The notes: a model not told the origin generated them from the letters alone. A stretch of 64,000 nucleotides of DNA from Rhabditoides inermis (GCA_963966185.1 CAWZYM010000127.1:277501-341500); one strand, 5' to 3'; shown: positions 27,183-38,216, counted from the stretch's first letter. A program made the numbers and translations.

Positions 27183-27719
27183 TTACTCACTGAGCGTAGT
27201 AGGCGGACTGGAGGCCGACGAAGAAGTCGAGGATCTCGGACTCGGCCTCTACGTCTAGAAAGCACGCGGCGCACATTTGTCCCGCTCCATGATCGTCTAT
27301 CACCTAAAGTATGTACAGTGTGAAGGAGTATACTACAGTATACTACGTATACTTCTGAGATGGAACAGTACCGCTATGATCATCAGCTTTTCTCCTCCGC
27401 TTGTCGTCTTGTGTGTCGAGTCAACAAGAACAGCCTTCTTACCGTACTTGTGCAACAGGTTTAGACCTTTCAATGTCACATAACCTGCGAAGTTGATTGT
27501 TTCTCATTGATTGCTGTTTAGATCACCTGTGCCAGCTGCGGACCCGGTGTCCTCGTCGTGAGAGCTGAAGAGGGCGTAGAGCTTCTCACCGCACGGCCCG
27601 TCTCTCTCCCACTCCCGCTCCCTGATCGTCACCAGCTGCTGCAGAGCGTCGCGGTGCCTCTCTCTTCTCACCATCTGATACCGCACTCTGAATAGTACGT
27701 TTACTCCCTCCTCCCTCCT

Positions 27720-27788
<69 letters not shown>

Positions 27789-28817
27789 CAACCCACCGGC
27801 GGATGTTGTCGAGAGTGAGACCAGCAACCATGTCCTTGGTTGCACCAGCCTCCATCCCCGCCGCTCGCGCTGCGAACAATGATATCTTTGTTTTATTCAT
27901 CTCATTGGTCCTTGCCATCACTCACTGTTCAGCTGCAGCTTGATGTCGATGAGCTCGACGTGCTGGGCGAGAAGCTGCTCGATGAAGGCGCGAGTCTCAC
28001 CGTCCAGTCGCACTTTCTCCACCGGGTGAGTGTGGTGCGCACAGTACTTGACGTGGATCCTACACTCACAAATAGCTGTTATTTCGCACTCCTCTCACTC
28101 TCGTTTTGTTTCTACTAACCTTCCGTTGTTGAGATCTGTCACGATAGCAAACGAGCTGCATAGCGATCTCACTCGCTTCGAATGCTGCGTGCAGCGCGAG
28201 CCTTTCCCATCTTCTTTAGCAATGCCGCGGCGCTCGTAGTGCCCGACCTAGTACATATATGAACTCTCTATCCCTTGTCCCCCTCTCACCGACGAGCAAA
28301 TGTAGTACTCCACACGGCTTTTCTTCTTGCCGTTCATGGCCATATCCTGTCCCAAGTTGCCGACCATTGTCAAGAAAGTCTATGCACAACTTTATATCTC
28401 TCTGTTTCACGTTTCACGTCTTACTTGCAGGTTCGACTTCTCCATTTCCTCCTCCTCCACCCCGCACAGCAGGCCGTGCGTCTCGTGCGCGTGCTTGGCG
28501 AACTCTTCCGAGGTCCGGAACGACGCCTCACACTCGTCGAAGGGACAGTCGCGACGGCTCTCCTCTGTATCAGGTATGTATGGATGAGTGATAGGGAGAA
28601 AAGAAGAGGGGAGAAGGGACTCACCGTGCTTCTTAGCCATGTGGTAATAGGTGCTCTCCTTGGAGCACCCCGCCTTTCGATGTTTGTTGTACATCTGGGC
28701 GGACAGCTCATTCCCACATCCGTCACACACTTTCCTCGGCCGAGGGGCCTCTTCTCGCTTCGCCTCTCCAATCTCCTTCTTCGGACGACCACGTTGGTTT
28801 GTCAACGGCAGCGACAT
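26880..28817 (-). pseudogene. Zinc-finger / MULE transposase-derived gene, truncated
   Basis: The ATG at 28817 lies right behind TTGCAG, a possible trans-splice acceptor. Exon 1 holds a Cys/His region (CDGCGNELSAQMYNKHRKAG). Exon 2 holds a C2H2 finger (CPFDECEASFRTSEEFAKHA then HETH). Two exons form a FLYWCH/GCM1-like zinc module (YYICSSVGHYERRG, SKRVRSLCSSFAIV, KYCAHHTHPVEKV). After a helical linker comes a MULE-type transposase core: KGLNLLHKYGKKAVLVDSTH, then VIDDHGAGQMCAACFLDVEA, then EMTDMAYSFRNAWIHAAEQ. The chain stops soon after the third motif (DEEATKW, TAA at 26880-26882), where MULE transposases normally continue. A one-base frameshift follows DSTHDT near 27395, and one junction near 27180 does not keep frame. 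Probably a decaying transposase or an exapted, shortened gene. A (GA)n intron lies at 27724-27785. Confidence 0.65.
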
Positions 28818-29774
28818 CTGCAACGCATAGGTTTGGAAGAGGCAAGGAGGAACGAAGCTGGTGAGTGAAATGAACTCTTCCCTCGCACTGCACTCTCTCT
28901 CTCTTCGTTTCGAAAATAACTGCCACTCTGTAAAAATTGGCGGGAACCGGAAGCGGTCCACGGAGCGAGAGCGACCGAGAAGCATAGAGGTGAATGTATT
29001 GTGAATATATTCGTTTATGTCATATTGTAACGTGTTCTGTTGGATATGTTCGAGCACTCCGGGTAGGGGCCGAAAGTGCTTGGAATCTGCGCCACAGAGA
29101 CTTGGAATACCGTTAGCGATGTTCCTTGGGCCCCACCCGTAAAGGGAACCCGCTGATGAGCTCTGTGGTGCGATTCACATTCGTGCGTGTTCTCTTGCTG
29201 TTTTCGTGCTGTATTGTGGGATAATAGTACTCATTTATCTCTTTTCAGTTGCCGAGTTGCCCTTCCTAGGCGAATTGGAATCAGAGCGATGGCAGTATGA
29301 ACATGATGATTTCTCCTATGTTCTCCACTTCTTCTGGTGTTCATTACCCTTTCGCATAAACACTTTGCAAAATTCGTTCCAGGTACACATCAACGCGCAG
29401 TCTGCTGCTCCTCAATCGGATTTTTCATACAGACAGCAACATAGAGAGAGAGGAGAGAGAGAAAGAGAGTGAAAGAGATAGAAAGAGGGCGGCGGCTGGA
29501 AAAGTGCAAGCAGTACATGGAGGGCACTAACAGTCTCGCGAAATTACTGTGGTTTTGCCCTGCTCGCCTCAAAAGACCTGATGGGGTTTCTAGAGGCAGT
29601 CTGTGTGTGTGTTGCTGAGGCTTCGGCTGTCCGAGTTTCGCGTTTCTCCGTTGCGAGACAACCGCGAGATGACAGCCTTGTGAGGAAACTCCGCATCGCC
29701 ACCGACGATGAATGAAGCACGCAAGCCATGCATACAAAAACATAAAATGGGAGGACAGATTTTATATCAATCAA
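28818..29774. other. Intergenic spacer with a predicted stem-loop near 29053-29175
   Basis: No supported gene. At 29087-29099 TGCGCCACAGAG can pair with CTCTGTGGTGCGA at 29161-29173, enclosing a smaller hairpin (GGAATACCG / CGATGTTCC) and a GGG...CCC stem. This could be a structured RNA or a small palindromic element. A short GA stretch lies at 29440-29490. No Pol III boxes recognised. Confidence 0.35.
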
Positions 29775-30043
29775 TAAATCAATAGCAGGCTTCGACGAAC
29801 TCGAAGGCCATCTCGTTGACCAGCGTCTTGTCCGATATCTGCGCAGCCATAACGTACAGCGCAGCCCAGCCTGAAACACACACACAGTAATGCAGGATTA
29901 CGGTAGGACTCACGGTGGCGGTCCCTCATCCCCGGCCGGCACCTCCTTCACCGCTCCAGCAATGTCGACAAGAAGCTGATCGATCACCTCGGGCCGAGCG
30001 TGGTTGTATGTCAGACACACTGCAAAACGGATGTGTATCATCT

Positions 30044-30076
<33 letters not shown>

Positions 30077-30241
30077 AGATGGGAGAAATAGAGAGATGCG
30101 CCACTCACGCGTCGGGGTTCTGGTGGTCGACACATCTTGTTCAGTAGACGTATCTTGTTCAGACGTCGTGGGTGATGAACACGTTGTCCTTTGACTTGAA
30201 CGATACCAAGGAGACGTCAGGAGGGCCGTGCAGCTGAACAA

Positions 30242-30245
<4 letters not shown>
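29775..30245 (-). pseudogene. Fragment resembling the C-terminal end of sphingosine-1-phosphate lyase
   Basis: Three short pieces read in order on the minus strand: QLHGPPDVSLVSFKSKDN, CLTYNHARPEVIDQLLVDIA followed by AVKEVPAGDE, and GWAALYVMAAQISDKTLVNE. Order and wording fit the C-terminal domain of PLP-dependent S1P lyase (substitution of a hydrophobic strand, the ThrHis-region and the AALYGMA-like helix), as judged from memory of the family. The PLP-binding lysine region is absent and the pieces are separated by repeat DNA, so it would be inactive. Identification is moderate. Confidence 0.5.
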
Positions 30246-30280
<35 letters not shown>

Positions 30281-30358
30281 GTATGGCATCCATGCAAAAC
30301 GGACGTGTACCACCGACCGACCGAGAGAGAGAGAGAAAAAAAGAGAAAAAGAGAGAGC

Positions 30359-30398
<40 letters not shown>

Positions 30399-30469
30399 CA
30401 TGGTTCACTTGTCTCCCCTTCACTCTGCTCACCTGGCGTTGAGCTTGTTCTGCCTTTTGAGGATTCGTC

Positions 30470-31930
30470 CGAGTTAGGGTGCTCCACGTGCAGCAGGTGG
30501 CGCGCCTGCTCGTTCACAGTATCCACCTGCAATCCTAATATATAGAAAACGGCATGTCCGTCCGTAGCTTCGACTCACCTTGGCATCCTGGTTCTTCATG
30601 TCCTGCTCGAGAGTGTCGAAGCGGTGCTTCATGAAGTCCACCTCCTTGATGTTCTATCCAGGCACCAGAGTGGCGAGCAGCTTTCCCTTCTCGTCGATCC
30701 ATCCCAGCACCTGCACACACTAAGCACTGCTTCCCCTCTTGCCCACTCTCCCTCCTCACCTGCTCCTGCTCCTTGAGGTTGCTCTCGAGATCGATGACGT
30801 CCCACCAGAACTGGCACAGCTTCTTGTTCTCCTCCAGCCTGCACACCTAAACGGCATATTGTGAAATCATCCATAAAACGTGAACGACTCACCTTTCCGA
30901 TACATTATCCCTCCTGCTTCATCTTGTTGAAGTAGTGGTAGTAGAATACAACGTAGGTGATGATCGACTCCTCATCGGGCACGTCCAAGTTCACATCCTC
31001 CGCGTCGAGGAAACGCATGAGACCGAGCTGCTGCTCGGCAGTGTCCAGTGTCGAACGCGTTGCCCAGGTTGTACAGGGTGTTCGACTTCTGCAATACACG
31101 TCTTGTCTACTCCCTCTTCCTCTTCCCGTTACCCACCACTCAACTCACCTGCAGCTGATCGTATTCGATGAGGTCGGACCTGTGCTTGTGGATGAGTGCG
31201 TTGAACGCCAATCCATCTCTCCAGCTGGTTGTGAAGTTGCGCACGTTGACATTGGGATATCCGGCCGTTTTCATCTGTCACACCGATCTCTACTTAACAT
31301 GTATCTCACTCCCACGTACCATCTCTGTCTCGATGAGCTGCTGCTTCTGCATGGCCACGGTGGTGAGATCGTCGTGGCGTCGTCGCGCACCATCTCCTGC
31401 TCGAACTGGCTCGCCCACTCTCTGCACGTCGAACAGCTTCTGTTCTTTCTCCCCACCCCAGTTCGTCCGCCGACAGCGCCAGGTTCAGCGATGCGCGGTG
31501 CCCAGACAGAACGCCACCTGAAAGAAAGATCACATTTTGAATTCAACATCCGAGAGTGGCATCATCATTTCGATACTTTCGCACCTTGGAGGCAAATCAA
31601 ACAAAAAAAGAAACACATCCGCTTCCAAAAGTCACACCATCCCGCTCAAACCTTGAACACGAGAAGGGCGGCGCCGGCGCGGCTGTACTCCGTGAACAAG
31701 ACGTGCTCGTAGACGTCGACGGCGGAAAGCTCGTCGGCCACCTGAACAATAGCGAGTTAGAAGATTCGCGAGAGACGTGGTGTAAAGGCGCACCTAGAGC
31801 CAGGTGGTGGGGATGAACTCCCAGTCGTCGAGGGCGTTCACGATGAACGCATTGTCCTTGGCCGCTAGCAGGGGCGACACTTCCACTAGATGTAATCTGG
31901 TATAGTCATCTACGTAGCCGAACTGAAAAG
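30470..31930 (-). pseudogene. Beta-spectrin-like fragments: spectrin repeats and a calponin-homology domain, scrambled
   Basis: The clearest part is a second calponin-homology domain: [40 protein letters not shown], then [20 protein letters not shown] and [20 protein letters not shown] (31270-30910). Downstream lie spectrin-repeat pieces: LCQFWWDVIDLESNLKEQEQ, LGWIDEKGKLLATLVPG, DFMKHRFDTLEQDMKNQDAK and VDTVNEQARHLLHVEHPNSD. Upstream are DDLTTVAMQKQQLIETEM and ELSAVDVYEHVLFTEYSRAG, which look like repeats and not the expected first CH domain. A TAG (31794-31796) ends the most upstream exon and the exon at 31310-31520 needs frame changes. It is therefore a broken, rearranged piece of an actin-crosslinking membrane-skeleton gene. 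Confidence 0.65.
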
Positions 31931-32770
31931 GAAGAATAATGAGTGCACTAACAAGTACAAGTATCTCGGAGTGGCAATTGATCCTCTGATGAATTTCAGT
32001 GGTCACGTGGCTGAGAGAGTGACGAAGGCTCGCCAAGCTATTGGTGCTTTGGTGCGAACTATGAGGAAGTGGGCTCCTCGAAGCGCGTTCGAGAAAGTGT
32101 ACAAGGCATGTATTGAGCCAGGACTGCTATATGCAGCAGAAGGATGGTTTCCTGCAAACAGGACGGACAGGGCAAGACTCGAAAGAGTGAATGTGCATGC
32201 AGCGAGGCTGGTGCAGAATAATTTCAAGTCATCGGATGAGCGGGTGCTAGAGAAGGCCAAATGGAATACGGTAAAGAAGACCGTGAACGAGAGAAGGAGG
32301 GTGCTCATGTGGAATTATGTGCACGGAGTGCGAGCCCCTCCAGATGGAATGCTGGTCCTGGTATCGGACAGCGGAGTGAGAAGAACAGCACGCGGCGGCC
32401 ACTCACTGAGAGTGATGGAGCCTGTGGTGACAAGTGCGAGACTGCACGACTACCTGGTGAACGAGTTGAGAAGGCTTTGGAATGCCCTACCGGAGAAGGC
32501 TGTATTGGAGGAGACCAAACAGTCGTTCAAGCGTGCTGTCAAGAATCTGTGAATTGTGACCGTCGGAGACGGTGTTTTATCTTACTAATAGTTGTCTTTT
32601 ATCGACTAGCGTGCTTATATAGCACGTTAGTTGAACTAATCTAGTTCTCACAGTCGTTATAATCCAAGGCTCTGTCTTGTTTTCGGCTGAGAACAATTGG
32701 TACGGCTATATCCTTGTTACTCTCTATGAGTAGTGAGATAAACGCAATACCAACAATAAAAAAAAAAAAA
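31931..32770 (+). mobile_element. 5'-truncated non-LTR retrotransposon (C-terminal part of RT ORF, 3' UTR, poly(A))
   Basis: The frame opens with NKYKYLGVAIDPLMNF, the end of the RT palm/thumb region, and continues with KWAPRSAFEKVYKACIEPGL and LWNALPEKAVLEETKQSFKR to TGA near 32552, followed by about 200 bp of 3' UTR and an A run at 32757-32770. Truncation at the 5' end plus a poly(A) tail is the usual outcome of target-primed reverse transcription. The left junction sits at the acceptor end of a spectrin-like exon (about 31928). The reading frame is intact, so the insertion may be young. It is a different LINE from the fragments at 15.5 and 19.1 kb. Confidence 0.8.
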
Positions 32771-33577
32771 TGAAATGTATAAAACACATATGTAACATCA
32801 AAAACACATATCACAATGCATACGTAGTAACGAAAGGGAAATTTAAGGTCACATCACAAACGATGTATCAACGTCCACGTGATGAATTATCAAGTTACAT
32901 TCACAAAAGACTCATAAGCTAGTAAAGCTATATGAAAAGCGACAAGCACGACTATTTAGCAACATATCAAAGCAGAAGTTTGTTTTTTAAAGAAAACCAA
33001 CACGAAAATATGCCAAAAAAGCCAGAAATTCGAAGAAAATTGAAAAAATTTCATCATTTTTGGGCGGCGCCTGGCCCCCTTCAAATTTTCCCTATCCGGT
33101 CCCGTAACGATACGACTGCATAGCAATACTACCCCATATTACTGTCATTCTCTTCTGGTAGAGTGCGGAAAATCAGTCCGGTATTGAGCGTGTTATTCAG
33201 GAAGCTCAAAAAACGGGCAAAATTTCAGTTTTCTATTTCTAACGAATATTCGTCAGTTGTACTGCGTACGAATTTATTCAAACAACTGTTTTTAATACCC
33301 TTGTTTTATTTGTTTATATGTATGTTATTTTGTTTTATTTGTTTATATGTATGCTATTTTTATTGTATGTTCATGTTTATATGGTGTTGCAATTGATTGA
33401 ACATCAGGAACAGCGCGTTGGAAAATGCGAAGCTTCCAGCCCTCGTCACCGACCTCAAGATCATCAATTTTTTTTTTGGATTTTCAACAACCTTGTTTCA
33501 CTTGTGTGTTGTTTCAGAACGATGCCATCATATAAACAATTGACCTTTATTTCCATAAAAAATATTTGTTTTATCAA
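32771..33577. other. AT-rich non-coding stretch
   Basis: No gene, RNA or clear repeat boundary seen. Composition is AT-rich with short T runs (for example around 33460-33480) and simple TTTGTTTATATGTATG duplications at 33308-33355. It may be old transposon debris. Confidence 0.4.
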
Positions 33578-33856
33578 AGGTACACTGGTCACTGGTGACT
33601 TATTTTTGACTAGGATTGTTTAAATTGGTTTTGCCACGACTTCCATTCCGTTGAACTCTTCAGTACTGCAGAAATAGCAAAAAACACATAATCTCAGACA
33701 AAAGAAGCTCGTCCACTAACTATTTGGCTCGATGCGTGTGTGCGCCAATGTGGCACAGATCTCGCCGGTTCGAGTCCTGTCTACAGCAAAAGTTTTGCAT
33801 TATTGGTAATGCGCATTCAAGAGAGCTAGTTGCAGAATTAAGTCGCCACTGATCCT
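33578..33856. mobile_element. MITE-like element, copy 2 (relative of 3872-4246)
   Basis: Starts AGGTACACTGG and ends CGCCACTGATCCT before TTAA (33857-33860); the left TTAA is lost. It shares CCACGACTTCCATTCCGT, ACACATAATC and the tRNA-like GGTTCGAGTCCTGTCTAC with copy 1, with an internal deletion. TTGGCTCGATGCG replaces the A-box-like sequence. Confidence 0.6.
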
Positions 33857-34109
33857 TTAAACAAAAACACATCATATATCTATCAAAAAGTCGGAGAGGT
33901 GGATTTAGGCGGACTTGCGATGAGGAAGGGGATGTAGTTGGGCGGAAAGACGGCGACGAGGAACCGAAGAAGTAGATGTGCGTCTGCAACATGGATTCTC
34001 CAATCAATACAAAAATGAAATGAACGAAACCGAGCAAGAGATAGAGATAGAGATAGAGATAGAGAGAAAGAGATGGAGAGAGATGGAGAGAGAGAGAGAC
34101 AGAGAGAGA

Positions 34110-34460
34110 GAGATGTTTCAGCCCGGTGAAGCGTCTGTGCATCGCTGACTTCATTCCCTGTTCGCTCGACCCTCCAGCAGTCGCTATTGCCTCCAACGCC
34201 CCGCTTCCTCCTGCTCCCTCCCAACCCAGTGAGTACTGTGGATGAGTACTGTATTCACCTTATCCCAGGATAACCGGCTGGCGCCGAGGAGGAGATCATC
34301 ACCATCGACTACAATGGACAAGTGCGGGTGAGTACCGTACTCTCTTTACATGTACAGTAATCTTTCAGACGTTCACTCGAGTTGTGTCCGACCTGCCGGC
34401 TCACATGGAAGCAGCCCGACTGGCGCTCGCCAAAGAAAAAAAAGCCAAAGGTACGGTTGC
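34110..34460 (+). pseudogene. Gene C, copy 3: remnant of the cytoplasmic-tail exons
   Basis: Follows a GA-rich array and resembles the first cytoplasmic exon of gene C (acceptor TTTCAG at 34115-34120), then EEEI-type residues of the next exon, then RTFTRVVSDLPAHMEAARLA at 34368-34430. All ectodomain and membrane exons are missing. It passes directly into gene D-like sequence at GTTCATGCAGACTCG (34487), which differs from the junction in copies 1 and 2. Confidence 0.65.
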
Positions 34461-34484
34461 ATACGATTCTTTGAAAGTACAAAG

Positions 34485-35525
34485 ACCGTTCATGCAGACT
34501 CGAAAATTGTGAATGAGAAGTTCTCTTTTTACATGAAATGGTTTTCACGTTTGTACAATCACTCGTTTAGATACTCTTACTCGGTCACCCATCGAACCAT
34601 TTCGTCTTCCTCACTATCAACAGGTATGCGAACACAATTTATGTGTTACTTGATCCAATTTTCCAATTTTTGCAGGAGTTCCAACCCGCCTCGTGGACTA
34701 TTCTTCGACTCGAAGTATCGGAGTGAAGCCACCTACATGGTATTTTCGTTCTGCATTATGTTTAATTAGTAATGGTGGTTTAGAATAACTTGGTGCGCAT
34801 TTACGAGAGCATAGACCCACCTCCACCCGATGAAACGCAGTACTTTTACTGCTCAGGGTAGGGTGCCGCATCGTTGTGCGGCCACCGTTGTTTGGGTGCG
34901 ACCTACCTCACCAGCAAGGGTCTGCATCCCGCCGAGTGAGTATAGACAACGTAGGCAGATAAAACGTACTGCATTCAGGTACTCCTTTAACGTCGACTTG
35001 CTGTGTGCTGTGGAGAGGTGCCACGCGGATGGTCTGACCGCGAACGTCCGAGCGGATCTGGGCAAGGCGTTCACCAAGTGAGTGCTTGACTTGAATTATA
35101 ACACTCTTAGTCACGCCCATCGACACTCCTTTTCCTGTATATAGTGAGAGGGGCTTAGACAGTGCGAACCCGGCGCGCATCGATTGCTGGCGCTCGCCTA
35201 GGTTTATAGGGGATGGTGTGAGTGCTACAGTATACCGTTACTTACGGACAGACAGACAGTTGTTTTCAATATATATTGAGTCGATTATGTTGACCGATTG
35301 CAGGAAGCGAACAATCAGCACTCTGCGATCCCGATGCCCAACCTGACCGAAGTGCTGAAGTGTGACGACGAAGATTCTGATGTCGCAGCAGAAAAGGGAC
35401 GGGGGAGAAGCAGGAGCCGCAGTCGCAGCCAGAGCGAGGAGCGCAAGAAAAAGCGCAGCAGGAAAAAAACAGAAGAAGAGATCGCACAAGAGAGAAAATC
35501 CCGCCGTCGACGAGCTCTGCACAGC
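34485..35525 (+). pseudogene. Gene D, copy 3: broken by a deletion and a frameshift
   Basis: Matches copy 1 exon by exon (NEKFSFYMKWFSRLYNHSFR, PRGLFFDSKYRSEATYM, NLVRIYESIDPPPPDETQYF, YSFNVDLLCAVERCHADGL). The TAC codon that is TAA in copy 1 is intact here. However, a deletion after FYCSG creates TAG near 34859-34861, and a one-base loss in the exon with HSAIPMPNLTEVL shifts the frame relative to its upstream exon. After that exon the chain would go into an Arg/Ser- and Lys/Glu-rich stretch (RSRSRSRSQSEERKKKRSRK) that copy 1 lacks. Confidence 0.6.
35105..35275 (+). repeat. Dispersed repeat of about 150 bp (second gene D intron copy)
   Basis: Nearly identical to 14065-14225: CGAACCCGGCGCGCATCG, CTCGCCTAGGTTTATAGGGG, TTACTTACGGACAGACAGAC. 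Being in the same intron, it was carried along when gene D was duplicated. Confidence 0.55.
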
Positions 35526-35582
35526 CGTCATTTTAAAAGTAGGCTGTCTTTGAAGAACTATTTATCGTTTCCATTTTCAGCA

Positions 35583-36510
35583 GTTCGAGAGTATGCTCGG
35601 CGCTACTGGCACCGGAAGTCTGATGAAAGTTGTCAACTCCATACTAGGATACAAGAAGGTTAGTTTATATAGATATGTAGATATGTGAATGTGTATTATA
35701 GAAGTGGGGCAGTGCGGCAAGGAGTGACGGTGTTTTCAACGGCATCGGACGAATCTTCTCCAACCAGCACGGCTACAACAGGGCGGACTGGCAGGTATGG
35801 CTACGATGAGAAATTCACTTGATGAACACTGTTCAGCGCGTCAAGAACGACGGCATGTTTAAGCTGTTCATTGCTACGGAAAAGGCAGCAAGGATCTCGC
35901 GCAGCTACCGCTTGTTCCGGATGAGCGCGAGAGGGCGGGAGTTGTGCGGCAAGTGGAGCGAGTCGGACATCAGGGACAAGCTCCACCGCGTGCGCCCTGC
36001 CAAGACCCCCCTCATTCATCGTCGACGAGGTGAGAATGACTGTCTGTTTTGTGTCACAATGTGATTACAGGCGTGGTCTGTTCCGGAGCAGTTCGTCCGG
36101 TAGCTTTCAATCACAGCAAAGCTGTCGTATAAGATCAAAAGTAGGATAGAGTTTCTTATAGTATTTATTCGTTTAGGCTCGGCCCGGACACTATTTGCGC
36201 GGCAAGATGTGGAGAGGGCCGGCGGGAGAAGCTCAACGCCAGCCTGGCAAACGGAGAGATGCAGCTGTTTGGTGAGTGAGAGTGAGATAAGGGGGAGAGG
36301 GAGAGAGAGGGTGGAGATAGTGGGAGAGAGAGAGTCATGATATCCCTTATAGGTACGACTTGGTATCTGGCGGCGACGTGTGAGCATCTGAGAGACGTGC
36401 CGATCGAGGTCACTAGGTGGCTTGGGTGCACAAGGACAACTGCTGGCACCAGTACAACGATGACAAGCACTCCACCCATCCCATTTCCGCCGATCTAGGA
36501 ACCATGCGTC
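35583..36510 (+). CDS. Gene E: unrecognised multi-exon gene or fragment
   Basis: Well-formed exons with GT-AG borders encode FESMLGATGTGSLMKVVNSI, KWGSAARSDGVFNGIGRIFS followed by NQHGYNRADW, then KNDGMFKLFIATEKAARISR and ELCGKWSESDIRDKLHRVRP. Less certain 3' pieces are REKLNASLANGEMQLF, TTWYLAATCEHLRDVPIEV and WVHKDNCWHQYNDDKHSTHP. No domain recognised. It continues directly from the gene D-like exons and may be the original 3' half of gene D that copy 1 lost. A stop is not firmly placed; AATAAA appears near 36625. Coding is likely from splice signals and codon-like composition, but function is unknown. Confidence 0.5.
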
Positions 36511-37059
36511 TATTGTTGTTTTTAAGCAGTAGACATGTCCTGTGCGCAAATATCTAGTTTGTGAGTGTTTCTTTTGTTTCTCTAATCGCTTGTTCATTTC
36601 GTTGTTGCAATACCTGTTCTCAATAAATACATGCTGAAAACCACTTGTACTCACAATCTATCCAGACGTCACGTATCCTCTCCATTATCGCTCCTCTCCT
36701 TTCACTACCCGAGAGGGAGGAGGAGGAGGAGGAGGAGGAGGAGGAGGAGATCGCACGGTTGGTCTTGACTTGTCACGTCTCACGTCCCACAACAGTGATC
36801 GTCTCACCCTTGTACATAGCAGGTTGTTTCGTGGAACATGTGATGAAGGTTCTTTTCGTAACTATTCTTAGTGTCGTCTCGTGCATCACTCATAGTGACA
36901 ATCGCGACTTCCGCGTCTCTTTCACTAGTCAATAATTTTGCGCAGCGCATTTTGTTTATTTTTTTTTAATTTGTTCTTCTTGTTTGTTCTAAAATTGATA
37001 GTACACGATAAGGCTCGCCAGCTAGGTGCATTGAATTTAACGACATAACTCATTCGCGT

Positions 37060-37257
37060 GTTATAGTACTGTTCCAAGCAGATGCACTGTAGAAGGTCGT
37101 AGCCAACGCTACTGTTCACTTGACACTTACCGTGCATGCACCTGAAACGAGATACAGTAACATTCAAGAGTACAGTAACCCACGGGTTCCAGGGGTTGAC
37201 GAATAGATGGTCGTCGTTTTCTCCGCAGTCCTGTACTCCATTCATGATACGGGAGAT
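37060..37257 (-). pseudogene. Inverted fragment of gene C (EGF-like exons)
   Basis: The minus strand encodes FISRIMNGVQDCGENDDHLF, NPWNPWVTVLLNVTV (across a retained intron) and CMHGKCQVNSSVGYDLLQ with CICLEQY. It matches two adjacent exons of gene C and stops abruptly at both ends. Its plus-strand right end joins directly to the truncated gene B copy 3, a fold-over junction typical of inverted rearrangement. Confidence 0.7.
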
Positions 37258-37260
37258 GAA

Positions 37261-37637
37261 TGGCCAAGAAAAAGAAGCCCGCGCTTCGCAAGCCCAAGCA
37301 GCCACTCAAGGGACCACTGAAGACCAAAAAGACACTGTGGGTAAATATATCTGAACGATATTCGATCGATAATCGATCGATATTGCAGCGAACAGGAGGC
37401 GGTCGAAGAGGCTGGGGCGAATCTCAATCTCGACGTGATTCAGGAGAGAATGGAGGAACAAGTGAAGACGGTCAAGGGGAAGGAGGTAGGTTAGTGTACT
37501 CTACAGTAACCTACCGTATACCTAGGTGCGCGAGGTAGTTCCGGTGCGTCGCGTGGTGACTCGATCTGAAGGACGTCGGAGAGAGGAAGCCACTTCGCAA
37601 GATCGACCGAGGAACGTGCGGACAGCCAGAGCCCAAG

Positions 37638-37682
<45 letters not shown>

Positions 37683-38042
37683 CACGTGCTTCAGGATGAG
37701 TGGCTACAAGCGCGCCAAGCTCACTCTGTTGATTGGCTGGTCTCTGCTCATCGCCTTTGTCGGTATGGGATACTGTAAGATGTATCTACCGTATCCTTGC
37801 AGTGTCGGTGTGTATCCTACAGGACATGTACATGATGCCGCAGGGATTGCGCAAGACGTTCCGCTTCACGGTCAGTCACACATATTTTGCATTTATGATA
37901 TGTGTTTGACAGCTCTGTTCAGAAGCCGCACATCGCTCCTCCTCCTCCCCTGCCCGACTACTATCCCGATGAGATGTTCCCATATGTGCCCGAGCCGATC
38001 CCTCCCCCGCCAGACAAGATTGATGATTACGAAATGTCGTGA
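37261..38042 (+). pseudogene. Gene B, copy 3: 5'-truncated and frameshifted
   Basis: Begins inside the exon AKKKKPALRKPKQPLKGPLK and continues EAGANLNLDVIQERMEEQ, VREVVPVRRVV, a membrane helix LTLLIGWSLLIAFV and the tail PDYYPDEMFPYVPEP to TGA at 38040-38042. Two bases are missing after the VVT codons near 37560 compared with copies 1 and 2, shifting the frame before DLKDVGERK. No start or proline-rich N-terminus is present. The poly(A) signal AATAAA at 38055 and the following short gap to gene C copy 4 are kept. Confidence 0.7.
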
Positions 38043-38130
38043 TGTGTGTTTTGGAATAAAATCTTAATTTTCGAGACGTCTCTGTGTTGTTGTCCTCTGC
38101 CCCTGTCATTTCTCTTCCTTTTCTCTCTAA

Positions 38131-38216
38131 ATGCGGCTGTGGCTCCTTCTCTTTCTTCTTCCAATGGTGTGGACGCATGAAGAAGAGAAGCCAGTCATCT
38201 CGGACCTGCGTCAGTT

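Noticed and set aside
29148..29162. CTGATGAG as a hammerhead ribozyme core
   Set aside because: No GAAA with a matching stem II and no suitable cleavage triplet in any of the three hammerhead orders.
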